A stretch of DNA of 45,449 nucleotides, from assembly GCA_024690485.1 (NCBI GenBank), contig JAILPB010000010.1, forward strand, positions 1 through 45,449. Direction: 5' to 3'. Source of the DNA: Butyrivibrio sp. (GTDB lineage Bacteria; Bacillota; Clostridia; Lachnospirales; Lachnospiraceae). Both the position numbers and the translations under genes were made by a program. Each line of letters begins with the position of its first letter. Within the stretch, counting starts at the first letter, position 1. This document shows positions 35,440 through 43,995 of this stretch, piece by piece. The notes under the pieces are model-generated. The model saw only the letters and a list, made by a program, of their open reading frames with translations, did no database searches and was not told the DNA's origin.

Positions 35440-36372
35440 ATGAAAATACTTAGCGTTATTGTTCCTTGTTACAACGAGGAAGAAAATGTAGCTGATTTTT
35501 ATAATGAACTTTTAAAGACAGAAGGTTATTTCAAGGACCATGATATCGACTTTGAAATAATCTATGTTAACGACGGATCATCAGATGGAACAGCCCGTGA
35601 AGTGAAGGCGCTTCATGAAAAGGACGGAAGAGTTCACCTTATAGACTTTTCCAGAAACTTTGGAAAAGAAGGTGCAATCTACGCAGGACTTTCAAAGGCT
35701 ACAGGTGATTATGCGGTAATGCTTGACTGTGACCTGCAGGATCCGCCGGCACTTCTTCCTGAGATGTACGAGTATATCGTTAACGAAGGTTATGATTCAG
35801 TTGCCACAAGAAGAGTAAGTAGGAAGGGCGAGCCTCCAATCAGATCATTCTTTGCAAGACGTTTCTACTCACTTATAAACAAGATGTCCAAGACTGAGAT
35901 TGTAGACGGCGCAAGAGATTATCGCCTTATGACAAGACAGTTTGTGGATGCGATCCTTTCCATGGAGGAGTACAACAGATTCTCCAAGGGAATATTTGGA
36001 TGGGTTGGATTTAAGACCAAGTGGCTTGAATATGAAAACATTGAGAGAAAGAAGGGAGAGACCAAGTGGTCCTTCTGGAAATTGTTTGTATATGCTCTTG
36101 ATGGAATAATGGCATTTTCAACAGTGCCTCTTGCAGTAGCTTCTATTTTGGGAGTGGTATTCTGCTTCCTTGCAGTTGTGCTTATTATTGTGACTATTAT
36201 CAGGAAAGCTGTTTTTGGAGATCCTACAAGCGGCTGGCCGTCACTTGTTTGCATCATTTCACTTATAAGCGGTGTGCAGCTTTTCTGCCTGGGAATAGTT
36301 GGACAGTACTTAAGTAAGACTTATCTTGAGGTTAAAAAGAGACCTATTTACATTGTTAAGGAAGAGATCTGA
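35440..36372 (+). CDS. GT2 glycosyltransferase of the GtrB/DPM1 (polyprenyl-phosphate) type
   Basis: The 310 residues show a GT-A domain (SVIVPCYNEEENV, VNDGSSDGT, LDCDLQDPP with the metal-binding acidic residues, then SRKGEPPIRSFFARRFY) and two C-terminal membrane helices (about 228-252 and 265-290). This layout is that of GtrB-like enzymes that load a sugar onto undecaprenyl phosphate for use outside the membrane. The adjacent LIC_10190 or DUF6020 proteins could be the GT-C partners that use such donors; this is inference. The start is the ATG 6 bases after the fcl stop; the binding site is poor. Confidence 0.88.
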   Translation: MKILSVIVPCYNEEENVADFYNELLKTEGYFKDHDIDFEIIYVNDGSSDGTAREVKALHEKDGRVHLIDFSRNFGKEGAIYAGLSKATGDYAVMLDCDLQDPPALLPEMYEYIVNEGYDSVATRRVSRKGEPPIRSFFARRFYSLINKMSKTEIVDGARDYRLMTRQFVDAILSMEEYNRFSKGIFGWVGFKTKWLEYENIERKKGETKWSFWKLFVYALDGIMAFSTVPLAVASILGVVFCFLAVVLIIVTIIRKAVFGDPTSGWPSLVCIISLISGVQLFCLGIVGQYLSKTYLEVKKRPIYIVKEEI

Positions 36373-37148
36373 TGAGTAGTCCGGAAATGATCCAGGGGAT
36401 GGTGAGCATAGTAGTTCCGGTTTACAATGCCGGAAAATATATAGGTGAGACCATCGATATGGTAATGGGTCAGACCTATGACAATTTTGAACTGATCCTT
36501 GTTAATGACTGTTCTAAGGATGACAGTGCAAGCGTCATTACTAAAAAGCAGGCACATTTTGGAGATGTCATAAGACTTATCGACCTTAAGGAAAACGTTG
36601 GTGCTGCCACGGCACGAAATACCGGAATTGATGCCGCAAAGGGTGAGTATCTTGCATTCCTTGATGCAGACGACATCTGGCTTCCTGAAAAGCTTTCAAG
36701 GGAAGTTGCTTTTATAAGGGAAAAGGACGCTTCGTTTATATTTTGCTCCTATGAATTTGGAGATGAAAATGCAAAGCCTACGGGAAAAGTTGTAAAAGCG
36801 CTAAATAGCATAACCTTTAGGGAAGCGCTTTCAAGGACAGTAATATTCACATCTACGGTTTTGTTTGATCTAAAAAAGCTTACGAAAGACGAGATACATA
36901 TGCCGCTAATAGAAAGCGAGGATACCGCCACCTGGTGGAGCATCCTAAAGAGGGGGAATGTGGCATACGGGCTGGATGAGATTTTGGTCATCTATAGAAG
37001 ACCTGCAAAGTCTCTGTCTTCAAATAAGTTTAAAGCTATAAAGAGAATATGGGGTCTTTATAGAAATATAGCAGAGCTGTCTGTTATAGAAAGTGCCCGG
37101 TATTTTGTGGGATGGGCTATTAGAGCTACCCTTCGAAGAATCATATAA
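36372..37148 (+). CDS. GT2 glycosyltransferase
   Basis: A 258-residue soluble GT-A transferase: VSIVVPVYNAGKYIGETID, VNDCSKDDS, NVGAATARNTGIDAAKGEYLAFLDADD (the DxD metal site) and, further on, a short ESEDTATWW acceptor region. The ATG overlaps the previous stop (TGATG), with AAGGAAGAG upstream, giving coupled translation. The C-terminal 30 residues (YFVGWAIRATLRRII) are amphipathic and may touch the membrane. Sugar and linkage cannot be read from the sequence. Confidence 0.88.
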   Translation: MSSPEMIQGMVSIVVPVYNAGKYIGETIDMVMGQTYDNFELILVNDCSKDDSASVITKKQAHFGDVIRLIDLKENVGAATARNTGIDAAKGEYLAFLDADDIWLPEKLSREVAFIREKDASFIFCSYEFGDENAKPTGKVVKALNSITFREALSRTVIFTSTVLFDLKKLTKDEIHMPLIESEDTATWWSILKRGNVAYGLDEILVIYRRPAKSLSSNKFKAIKRIWGLYRNIAELSVIESARYFVGWAIRATLRRII

Positions 37149-37159
37149 AGGGAAATTGT

Positions 37160-38575
37160 ATGAAACAGGTTGAATCTGTAAAAAGAATTTTTGTTTTGTG
37201 CCTTGGTTTTATTGGCCTTTTGGCGCAGGCTATAGTTTATGCATATTATTGGTTTAATGTTTATTATCCGATAGTTTCAAGCAAGAGAATAAGTGCCGAT
37301 GGTTTTGATTTCGGTAGTGGACTTAAGCTTTATTTTAGAGGTCACTTACTTGTACTTGCTATTTATTTTGTTCTGCTTATTTTCTTTTCAAATACCTATG
37401 GCGGATTAAAGATAGGATACCTTAAGTCTATGGATATCTTTTTATCCCAGATATTCGCCCTTTTCATGGTAAATGTGATTTCTTATTTCCAGATCTCACT
37501 TATGAGAAACTGGCTGGTTCCTATACTTCCTATAGTGGAAGTTTTTGTGATACAGCTTGTACTTTCATTTTTGTGGGCGCTTTTCACCAACTGGTTATAC
37601 AGATCCATATTCCCTGCAAGGCAGATGCTTCTTGTAAGCGGAGAGTACCCGGTTGATGATATCCTTAGGAAATTCAATTCAAGACAGGATAAATACAATA
37701 TTGTTAAATGTATGAATATTAAGGATGGCCTCGATAAGATCCAGGAGGAATGCCTTCTTAGATATGATGCGGTTGTTATCTGGGATATTCCCACACAGGA
37801 TAGAAATAAGCTTTTAAAATTCCTGTATGCTCATTCAATCAGAGTGTATCTTATGCCCAAGATTACTGACGTCCTTGTAAAGGGCTCAGATCAGATGCAT
37901 CTTTTTGATACACCGGTTCTGCTCCTTAGAGAGTATTATCTTAAGATTGAGCAGAGAGCAATAAAGCGCATGATAGATATTATCTGTTCTCTTATACTTA
38001 TTATACTTTCATCACCGGTAATGCTTATCACTGCCATAATAATCAAGTTCTATGACGGCGGCCCGGTACTGTATAAGCAGATAAGATGCACCACCAATCA
38101 GAAGGAATTCAAGATCATGAAATTCCGCAGTATGAGAGTGGATGCTGAAAAAGACGGAGTTGCAAGACTTGCAACCAAGAACGATTCAAGAATCACACCT
38201 ATAGGAAAGTTCATAAGAGCAGTCAGAATAGACGAACTTCCTCAGCTTTTTAACATTCTGAAAGGTGAGATGAGCTTCATCGGACCAAGACCTGAGAGAC
38301 CGGAGATCATTGAACAGTACATGGAATCGATGCCGGAGTTTGCATTCAGAATGAAGGTTAAGGCAGGACTTGCAGGATATGCGCAGGTTTACGGAAAGTA
38401 TAATACTACTCCTTACGATAAGCTTAAGCTTGACCTTGCCTATATCGAGAACTACTCAGTATGGCTTGATATAAAGCTTATGCTCCTTACACTTAAGATT
38501 TTGTTTACTCCCGATGCAACAGAGGGAATCGAAGAATCACAGATCACTGCCCTTAAGGACGACAGTGAAAAATGA
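37160..38575 (+). CDS. Priming polyprenyl glycosylphosphotransferase
   Basis: At 471 residues this is a WbaP/CpsE-like initiating enzyme that moves a sugar-1-phosphate onto undecaprenyl phosphate. Four or five N-terminal helices and a nucleotide-binding-like central domain (about 150-260) precede the catalytic part: a helix (IICSLILIILSSPVMLI), GPVLYKQIR, KFRSMRVDAE, VRIDELPQLFNILKGEMSFI and GPRPERPE. It ends in LAGYAQVYGKYNTT. This enzyme starts each repeat unit of the local polysaccharide. AAAGGGA is upstream. It overlaps the reading frame of the Wzz-like gene by a few bases if that gene starts at its first ATG. Confidence 0.92.
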   Translation: MKQVESVKRIFVLCLGFIGLLAQAIVYAYYWFNVYYPIVSSKRISADGFDFGSGLKLYFRGHLLVLAIYFVLLIFFSNTYGGLKIGYLKSMDIFLSQIFALFMVNVISYFQISLMRNWLVPILPIVEVFVIQLVLSFLWALFTNWLYRSIFPARQMLLVSGEYPVDDILRKFNSRQDKYNIVKCMNIKDGLDKIQEECLLRYDAVVIWDIPTQDRNKLLKFLYAHSIRVYLMPKITDVLVKGSDQMHLFDTPVLLLREYYLKIEQRAIKRMIDIICSLILIILSSPVMLITAIIIKFYDGGPVLYKQIRCTTNQKEFKIMKFRSMRVDAEKDGVARLATKNDSRITPIGKFIRAVRIDELPQLFNILKGEMSFIGPRPERPEIIEQYMESMPEFAFRMKVKAGLAGYAQVYGKYNTTPYDKLKLDLAYIENYSVWLDIKLMLLTLKILFTPDATEGIEESQITALKDDSEK

Positions 38576-38592
38576 CTTCTTTCGGAGGCTAT

Positions 38593-39699
38593 ATGGCTAG
38601 AAAAAGGAAGAACTACGACAATGAAATACTTAATCTCAGAGCTTTTTATCTGAAGATTTTCGGAAAGCTTCCCCTTGTTTTGCTTGGGGCTATAATTGGA
38701 GGTGTCTTAGCGGGAGCTATTTATTTTCTTGCTACGAGCGTTTTTTCCGGAGGTATAAATTACAAGGCAGAGTCCACCATGTATATATACTTTGCCTATG
38801 ATGAAAATTCAGGTACCATGGTAGACCATTACAATGCCTATACCTGGAATACGCTTATTCCTACAAACGATATCATAAATCCTATTATGGATAGGCTTAA
38901 GGATGAGGGATATTCTGAGGATGCAGGAAATATCACTAAGAGTGAAGTTATATCATCCATAAACTGTGATATACCTTCTGATGTGAGGGTAATGATCCTG
39001 TCTGTATCGAACAAAGACAAGGCTCTTACTGAGATGATCGCAAGAGCAGCTGAAAATACGCTGGTAGATTATGGAAGAAGCAATGATGCTTTCGAGCAGA
39101 TAAAGATACTCAAGCAGGGAGAAGCAGCGCCTGAAACAGTATCTGACAGATTCCCTGTGGCAGTTATATTTGGTCTGGTACTTGGTTTTGTACTTACAGT
39201 ACTTGGCTTGCTGGTGTTGGAAACCATGGATGACACCGTATTTGTTCCGGAAGATATCGAGAGACGTTATCACATTCCTGTAGTTGGATGTTTGACTAAG
39301 AAGGGATGCGAAGAACCTGCATTTTTCAGAAATGAGATGATAGCTTCAATGGGAAATATAGTTCAGAAGTACGACAACATTGCTGTATTTTCCGTTGATG
39401 ATAAAGAAGGCGCCGAGGCTGCAACAGAGGGAGCTGACAGAATTAAGGAAGTTCTTGGAAGCACCTTTGACTTTGATAAGACAAAGCTCTATCCCATGGA
39501 GCTACCCCTTGTTAATCATGAGGTAGCAGGAAGGCTTAAGGATAAGCAGGGAGCCATCATACTGGTTAAAATGGGCAAGAGAAACGGCGCAATGACTGAG
39601 CACTTAAAGTCTATGCTTCAAAAACTTGGCTGCAACGCAGTTGGAATCGTAATGACAGATTGTGACATGAAGTTTTTAAGAAGATATCTTGGATTGTGA
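38593..39699 (+). CDS. Wzz-like chain-length protein with a P-loop-less kinase-like tail
   Basis: The 368 residues begin with a short basic stretch and a first helix (LPLVLLGAIIGGVLAGAIYF). An extracytoplasmic Wzz-type domain (about 50-190) and a second helix (AVIFGLVLGFVLTVLGLLVL) follow. About 150 cytoplasmic residues then read like a bacterial tyrosine-kinase (CpsD) fold: NIAVFSVDDKEGAEAATEGADRI and AIILVKMGKRNGAMTEHL, then SMLQKLGCNAVGIVMTDCD. No Walker A GxxxxGK and no tyrosine cluster are seen. The start follows GGAGG by 4 bases; an ATG 21 bases earlier overlaps the preceding stop. Confidence 0.75.
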   Translation: MARKRKNYDNEILNLRAFYLKIFGKLPLVLLGAIIGGVLAGAIYFLATSVFSGGINYKAESTMYIYFAYDENSGTMVDHYNAYTWNTLIPTNDIINPIMDRLKDEGYSEDAGNITKSEVISSINCDIPSDVRVMILSVSNKDKALTEMIARAAENTLVDYGRSNDAFEQIKILKQGEAAPETVSDRFPVAVIFGLVLGFVLTVLGLLVLETMDDTVFVPEDIERRYHIPVVGCLTKKGCEEPAFFRNEMIASMGNIVQKYDNIAVFSVDDKEGAEAATEGADRIKEVLGSTFDFDKTKLYPMELPLVNHEVAGRLKDKQGAIILVKMGKRNGAMTEHLKSMLQKLGCNAVGIVMTDCDMKFLRRYLGL

Positions 39700-39700
39700 T

Positions 39701-40504
39701 ATGACCAGAATACAGATACTTGTTGCTTCGGTTTCAGATAAGCCTGAGGCACTTCCTGAAAAAATGAATATTCAGTCTGATGCTATAATCGTCAATCAGT
39801 GCAATAAGTACGATTACGAGGGTTCTCAGCATAACGTTAAGTCTGCAGGCGGAAACGTAGACGTACAGATTTTTAACTGTAATGAAAAGGGTGTCGGACT
39901 TTCAAGAAATATCGCTCTTTTAAGGTCAGATCATGAGATCGTTCAGTTTTGCGATGATGATATCGTTTTGGATGATGGCTATGCAAAGCTTATAGAGAAA
40001 GAGTTTGATGACCACCCTGAAGCAGATATGATTCTTTTTAATGTGAAGGCTCAGGATGGGAGAGTTACTTATCACAATACAGATTATAAGAGAGTAAGTT
40101 TTTTAAACTACGGAAGATATCCGGCTTATGCCATTGCTGCAAGAAGGGAAAAGCTATTCGAATCACGAGTTACATTTTCTCTTTTGTTTGGAGGCGGAGC
40201 AAAGTACAGTAACGGCGAAGACTCTCTGTTTTTAAAGGATTGTCTTAAAAGGAAAGTGAAAATCTACAGAACAAGCGTATCCATAGGTCATGAGGAGCCT
40301 GTAAGAGAATCCACCTGGTTTAAGGGATACAATGACAAGTTCTTTTATGACAGAGGAGTACTGTATAAGTATCTCTACGGATGCATGGCTCTTCCCATGA
40401 GCGTCAGATTTTTGCTTAAAAACAAGAATGACATGTGCAAAGATAAAGGATTCTCAGAATGTCTTAAGCTTATGAGACGTGGCATCAAAATGGCAGGTTA
40501 TTGA
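39701..40504 (+). CDS. GT2-like glycosyltransferase
   Basis: The 267-residue protein starts TRIQILVASVSDKP and shows GVGLSRNIALLRS followed by QFCDDDIVLDDGYAKLIE, a glycosyltransferase-A pattern with an acidic metal site. SIGHEEPVRESTWFKGYNDK near the end is typical of the acceptor side of some GT2 enzymes. It has no own ribosome binding site: the ATG lies 1 base after the Wzz-like stop, so translation is probably coupled. Sugar unknown; classification is by motif only. Confidence 0.75.
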   Translation: MTRIQILVASVSDKPEALPEKMNIQSDAIIVNQCNKYDYEGSQHNVKSAGGNVDVQIFNCNEKGVGLSRNIALLRSDHEIVQFCDDDIVLDDGYAKLIEKEFDDHPEADMILFNVKAQDGRVTYHNTDYKRVSFLNYGRYPAYAIAARREKLFESRVTFSLLFGGGAKYSNGEDSLFLKDCLKRKVKIYRTSVSIGHEEPVRESTWFKGYNDKFFYDRGVLYKYLYGCMALPMSVRFLLKNKNDMCKDKGFSECLKLMRRGIKMAGY

Positions 40505-40526
40505 CCTGCCTTAAATAAGGAGATAT

Positions 40527-41687
40527 ATGGTTGTATATCTTACATTGACGGCGGTGGTACTGTGTCTTGCATTTTGGGTTAAGACCAAGGATGAAAGCAT
40601 ATACCTAAAGCCGAATGATGACAATTTAATATATCGTGGATATTCAAGGGTAGCTGTGAGGAACAAGGTTTTACTTATGGCTATTTTTGTACTGCTTACG
40701 GGAGTGTCCGCCCTTAGGATAAATGTTGGAAATGATTACGGCAATTATGTGGAGATAATGCACAGAGCTTACAGTAATGCCATAGTTCCCACGGAAGTAG
40801 GATTTAACGTACTTACAAGGATTATCTACAGATTATCCGGGTTTGAGAACTTTGTACTGGTATTTGCCATATTTGCTTTTTTTACCATGTTCTTTTTCAT
40901 AAAGGCTATATATGAGCAGAGTGATGATTTTACATTGTCATTTGTTATGTTTATGCTCCTTTGCTATTACTTTCAGTCAATCAGCACTGTCAGATGGTAC
41001 CTGGCTCTGGCAATAGCGCTTTATTCCATAAAGTATTGTCTGTTAAAGGATTATCCCAGATTTGTGCTTCTTATTCTCATCGGAGCACTTTTCCACAAGT
41101 CACTGCTTTTGGTTTTGGTGTTATATCCTTTTGTTCAGATCAAATGGCCAAAGTGGCTTCAGGGAGCTGTGGGAATCTTTTGTGTTTCCTGCCTGTTTCT
41201 TAAGGATTTATATCTGGATATAGCCATAAAGCTTTATCCTTCCTATGCAGATACGTCCTATCTTGCAGGGGGCACCAGTAAGACCAGTATAGCAAGATGT
41301 ATCGGGGTTTTGATCCTTGCTCTTTTTATTTATAAGAGGAATGTACTAGAGGATAAACGTTCACGTTTTTATTTTAATTGCAACCTTATGGCTCTGATGA
41401 TGTATGTGTTTGGATCATTTTTGCCTAATATTTCAAGAATTGCGTATTACTTTACTGTTACTCAGATTCTCTATGTGCCTATGATGATCGTAGGGTTACA
41501 GGGTAGCGGAGATGATAAGAAGATAAGGGCAGGGAAAATACTGACAATTCTTTTGATTGCCGGTTGCATAGGATATTTTGTTATGTATATGAGAGGCGCA
41601 GCTGCTGATGGAGTAAGGATTCTTCCTTATAAGTCCTTTTTGTTCCATGAAATGCCTGCGACCTTGTCAGAGAGAGGCTTTGGCTGA
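40527..41687 (+). CDS. EpsG-family polysaccharide polymerase
   Basis: About ten membrane helices in 386 residues. ALRINVGNDYGNYVEIMHRA near residue 61 and SISTVRWYLALAIALYSIKY in the middle match the EpsG family, Wzy-type polymerases of exopolysaccharide loci. It would polymerise lipid-linked repeat units outside the membrane, with length set by the Wzz-like protein nearby. AAGGAG precedes the ATG by 4-5 bases. A second polymerase-like gene lies at the left end of the window on the other strand. Confidence 0.85.
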   Translation: MVVYLTLTAVVLCLAFWVKTKDESIYLKPNDDNLIYRGYSRVAVRNKVLLMAIFVLLTGVSALRINVGNDYGNYVEIMHRAYSNAIVPTEVGFNVLTRIIYRLSGFENFVLVFAIFAFFTMFFFIKAIYEQSDDFTLSFVMFMLLCYYFQSISTVRWYLALAIALYSIKYCLLKDYPRFVLLILIGALFHKSLLLVLVLYPFVQIKWPKWLQGAVGIFCVSCLFLKDLYLDIAIKLYPSYADTSYLAGGTSKTSIARCIGVLILALFIYKRNVLEDKRSRFYFNCNLMALMMYVFGSFLPNISRIAYYFTVTQILYVPMMIVGLQGSGDDKKIRAGKILTILLIAGCIGYFVMYMRGAAADGVRILPYKSFLFHEMPATLSERGFG

Positions 41688-41699
41688 TAGGTGAATGAT

Positions 41700-42638
41700 A
41701 TGAAAAGACCTTTTTTTACAATAATCGTGGTGTCTTATAATGCAGGAAAAGATCTTATAGATACCTTAGAGAGCATTAAGAAACAGACTTTTACTGACTA
41801 TCGCATCCTTATTAAGGACGGCGGATCAACGGACGGCTCCCTTGAGAAGGCTGCTGATATGTTTGGCGTCACGATAGGAAAGGAAAAGACCGGAGACGTA
41901 TGCGCTATAGTAAGGAAAAAGGATCTTGGAATCTATGATGCCATGAACGCGGCAGTTGAAATCCTTAAGGATAGAGCTGTCAGGGAATGCGGACTAGAAA
42001 ATGGCACTGAAAATCTGCAGAAAAAGCTTATTGGAGATGGCTGTACTCCGGGGTTTATCTACTTTTTAAACTGCGGAGATGTTTTTTCCGGAAGCGACGT
42101 TTTATCAAAAGTCCATGAGAAAATTGAAGAAAACAGGGTCCGGAAGGGGACAACTCTTCCTACCATATATTACGGTGACATATTTGAGATGCAGACCAAT
42201 CAGAGGGTGTCATCCATACCGAAGATAAATGATTTTGCCTGCTACAGGAATGTTCCTTCTCATCAGGCATGTTTCTATGATGAGAGACTTATGTACAGAT
42301 ATCCCTTTGATACCGTATGGAAGGTAAGGGCAGATTATGAGCATTTCCTTAGATGCTTTTATGTGGAAAAGGCTCAGACAGTATATATGAATATGCGCAT
42401 TGCTGATTATGAGGGAGGCGGCTTTTCAGAGACAAGGGAGAACAGGAAAATATCTGAGACTGAGAGGCAGCAGATAATCCATTTGTATCTTAGCAGGAAA
42501 AAGATAAGGAAATTCGACCTTATAAGAGCGCTTACACTTGCAGGACTACGGACAAAGATTGCTCAGAATCCCAAGACGGCAGGTGTTTACAACAAGATAA
42601 AGAGCACTATATATAAAGCAAAAAATAAGAATGCGTGA
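41700..42638 (+). CDS. GT2 glycosyltransferase
   Basis: The 312 residues contain FFTIIVVSYNAGKDLIDTLE, IKDGGSTDGS, the KKDLGIYDAMNAAVEI segment and FLNCGDVF. These are the pattern of WcaE/EpsE-like GT2 enzymes, in which ...GIYDAMN... is characteristic. The ATG lies 5 bases after AGGTGA; a GTG three codons upstream overlaps that site. The C-terminus is basic. The gap to the previous gene is 12 bases. Confidence 0.88.
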   Translation: MKRPFFTIIVVSYNAGKDLIDTLESIKKQTFTDYRILIKDGGSTDGSLEKAADMFGVTIGKEKTGDVCAIVRKKDLGIYDAMNAAVEILKDRAVRECGLENGTENLQKKLIGDGCTPGFIYFLNCGDVFSGSDVLSKVHEKIEENRVRKGTTLPTIYYGDIFEMQTNQRVSSIPKINDFACYRNVPSHQACFYDERLMYRYPFDTVWKVRADYEHFLRCFYVEKAQTVYMNMRIADYEGGGFSETRENRKISETERQQIIHLYLSRKKIRKFDLIRALTLAGLRTKIAQNPKTAGVYNKIKSTIYKAKNKNA

Positions 42639-42644
42639 TAGATC

Positions 42645-43973
42645 ATGAAAGTTTTGTGGGTATGTAATATTATGCTCCCTGCTTTTGCCAGGGCTAAGGG
42701 GTATCCCTGGTCAGACCGAGAGGGCTGGTTGTCAGGAGCCTATGAGAGGCTTATTAAGGCAGAGGGCAGACGGAAAATTGAACTTGGAATATGCTTTCCC
42801 TGCGGTGATATGGGTGATGCACCTATAGAGCTTGATGGGGTAAAGTTCTATACCTTTAATGAGGACTTAAATGCGCCGGAAGTTTATGATGAATCTCTTG
42901 AAGGCAGGTTTAAGGATATAATTGAGGATTTTGGGCCGGATATATTGCATGTATTTGGTACGGAATTTCCTCATAATCTTGCGGCCATTAAGGCTTTTAA
43001 TAAGCCGGAGGCTACGCTTCTTGGAATTCAGGGACTTTGCAGCGAGATAGCAAAGGTCTATATGGCAAATATCCCTGAGGATGTGCAAAGTGAAACTACT
43101 TTCCGTGACAGATATAAGAATGACAGCTTAAAACAGCAGCAGGAAAAATATTTCCTTCGTGGAAAGAATGAAATAGAAGCCATAAAGCTTGCAGGACATA
43201 TTACCGGAAGAACTGATTTTGACAAGAGGGTAACGGGAGAAATCAACCCTTTTGCAACTTACCATAAAATGAATGAGACCATGAGAGGAATTTTCTATGA
43301 TGGCTCATGGAGAAGCGTAAATACAGTAAAGCACAGCATCTTTTTATCCCAGGGTGATTACCCTCTAAAGGGGATGCATTTTGTGCTGGAAGCTATGCCG
43401 CAGGTACTTAAAGAGTTCCCTGATACAAAGCTGTATGTTGCTGGAAACAGCATTATAGGCAGGATAAAGAGAAAAACGGTAACTGTTCCTGATGAGCAGA
43501 AAAATGCTTCAGGAAAGAGTAAATATCCGCTTGCCATAAGGATTTCAGCCTACGGAAGGTATCTAAGAAGACTTATCAGACGAAATCATCTTGGTTCAAA
43601 GGTTGTTATGCTGGGAAAACTTTCCGGAGAGCAGATGAAGGAACAGCTTTTAAAGAGTAACGTGTTTATCTGTCCTTCAATCCTGGAAAACTCACCAAAT
43701 ACCATGGCGGAGGCCATGCTCCTTGGAGTTCCGGTGGTCGTATCAGATGCCGGAGGGATAACCAGTATGCTCGATGCAGATGTGGATGGCCTTGTTTTTA
43801 AGGCGGGAGATGTGGATGGTCTTGCAAAGGCAATCATTCAGATTTTCAGAGAGCCTGTAATAGCTGCAGTTTACGGGGATAATGCAAGAAAACATGCCCA
43901 TATCATTCATGACGGAAAGACAAATTACGAGAGACTGTTAGAGATTTATTCAGAGATTTATACAAGTATTTGA
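42645..43973 (+). CDS. GT4-family glycosyltransferase
   Basis: At 442 residues this is a GT-B enzyme. The N-terminal domain begins KVLWVCNIMLPAFA and includes ILHVFGTEFPHNLAAI. The C-terminal domain holds HFVLEAMPQVLKEFPDTKLYVAG and the nucleotide-sugar site ICPSILENSPNTMAEAMLLG followed by VPVVVSDAGG. The binding site before the ATG is weak. A basic insertion near 285-310 (RRLIRRNH region) may dock on the membrane. Donor and acceptor are unknown. Confidence 0.87.
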   Translation: MKVLWVCNIMLPAFARAKGYPWSDREGWLSGAYERLIKAEGRRKIELGICFPCGDMGDAPIELDGVKFYTFNEDLNAPEVYDESLEGRFKDIIEDFGPDILHVFGTEFPHNLAAIKAFNKPEATLLGIQGLCSEIAKVYMANIPEDVQSETTFRDRYKNDSLKQQQEKYFLRGKNEIEAIKLAGHITGRTDFDKRVTGEINPFATYHKMNETMRGIFYDGSWRSVNTVKHSIFLSQGDYPLKGMHFVLEAMPQVLKEFPDTKLYVAGNSIIGRIKRKTVTVPDEQKNASGKSKYPLAIRISAYGRYLRRLIRRNHLGSKVVMLGKLSGEQMKEQLLKSNVFICPSILENSPNTMAEAMLLGVPVVVSDAGGITSMLDADVDGLVFKAGDVDGLAKAIIQIFREPVIAAVYGDNARKHAHIIHDGKTNYERLLEIYSEIYTSI

Positions 43974-43995
43974 CTTAGTGCAAGGTATAGTGCGT

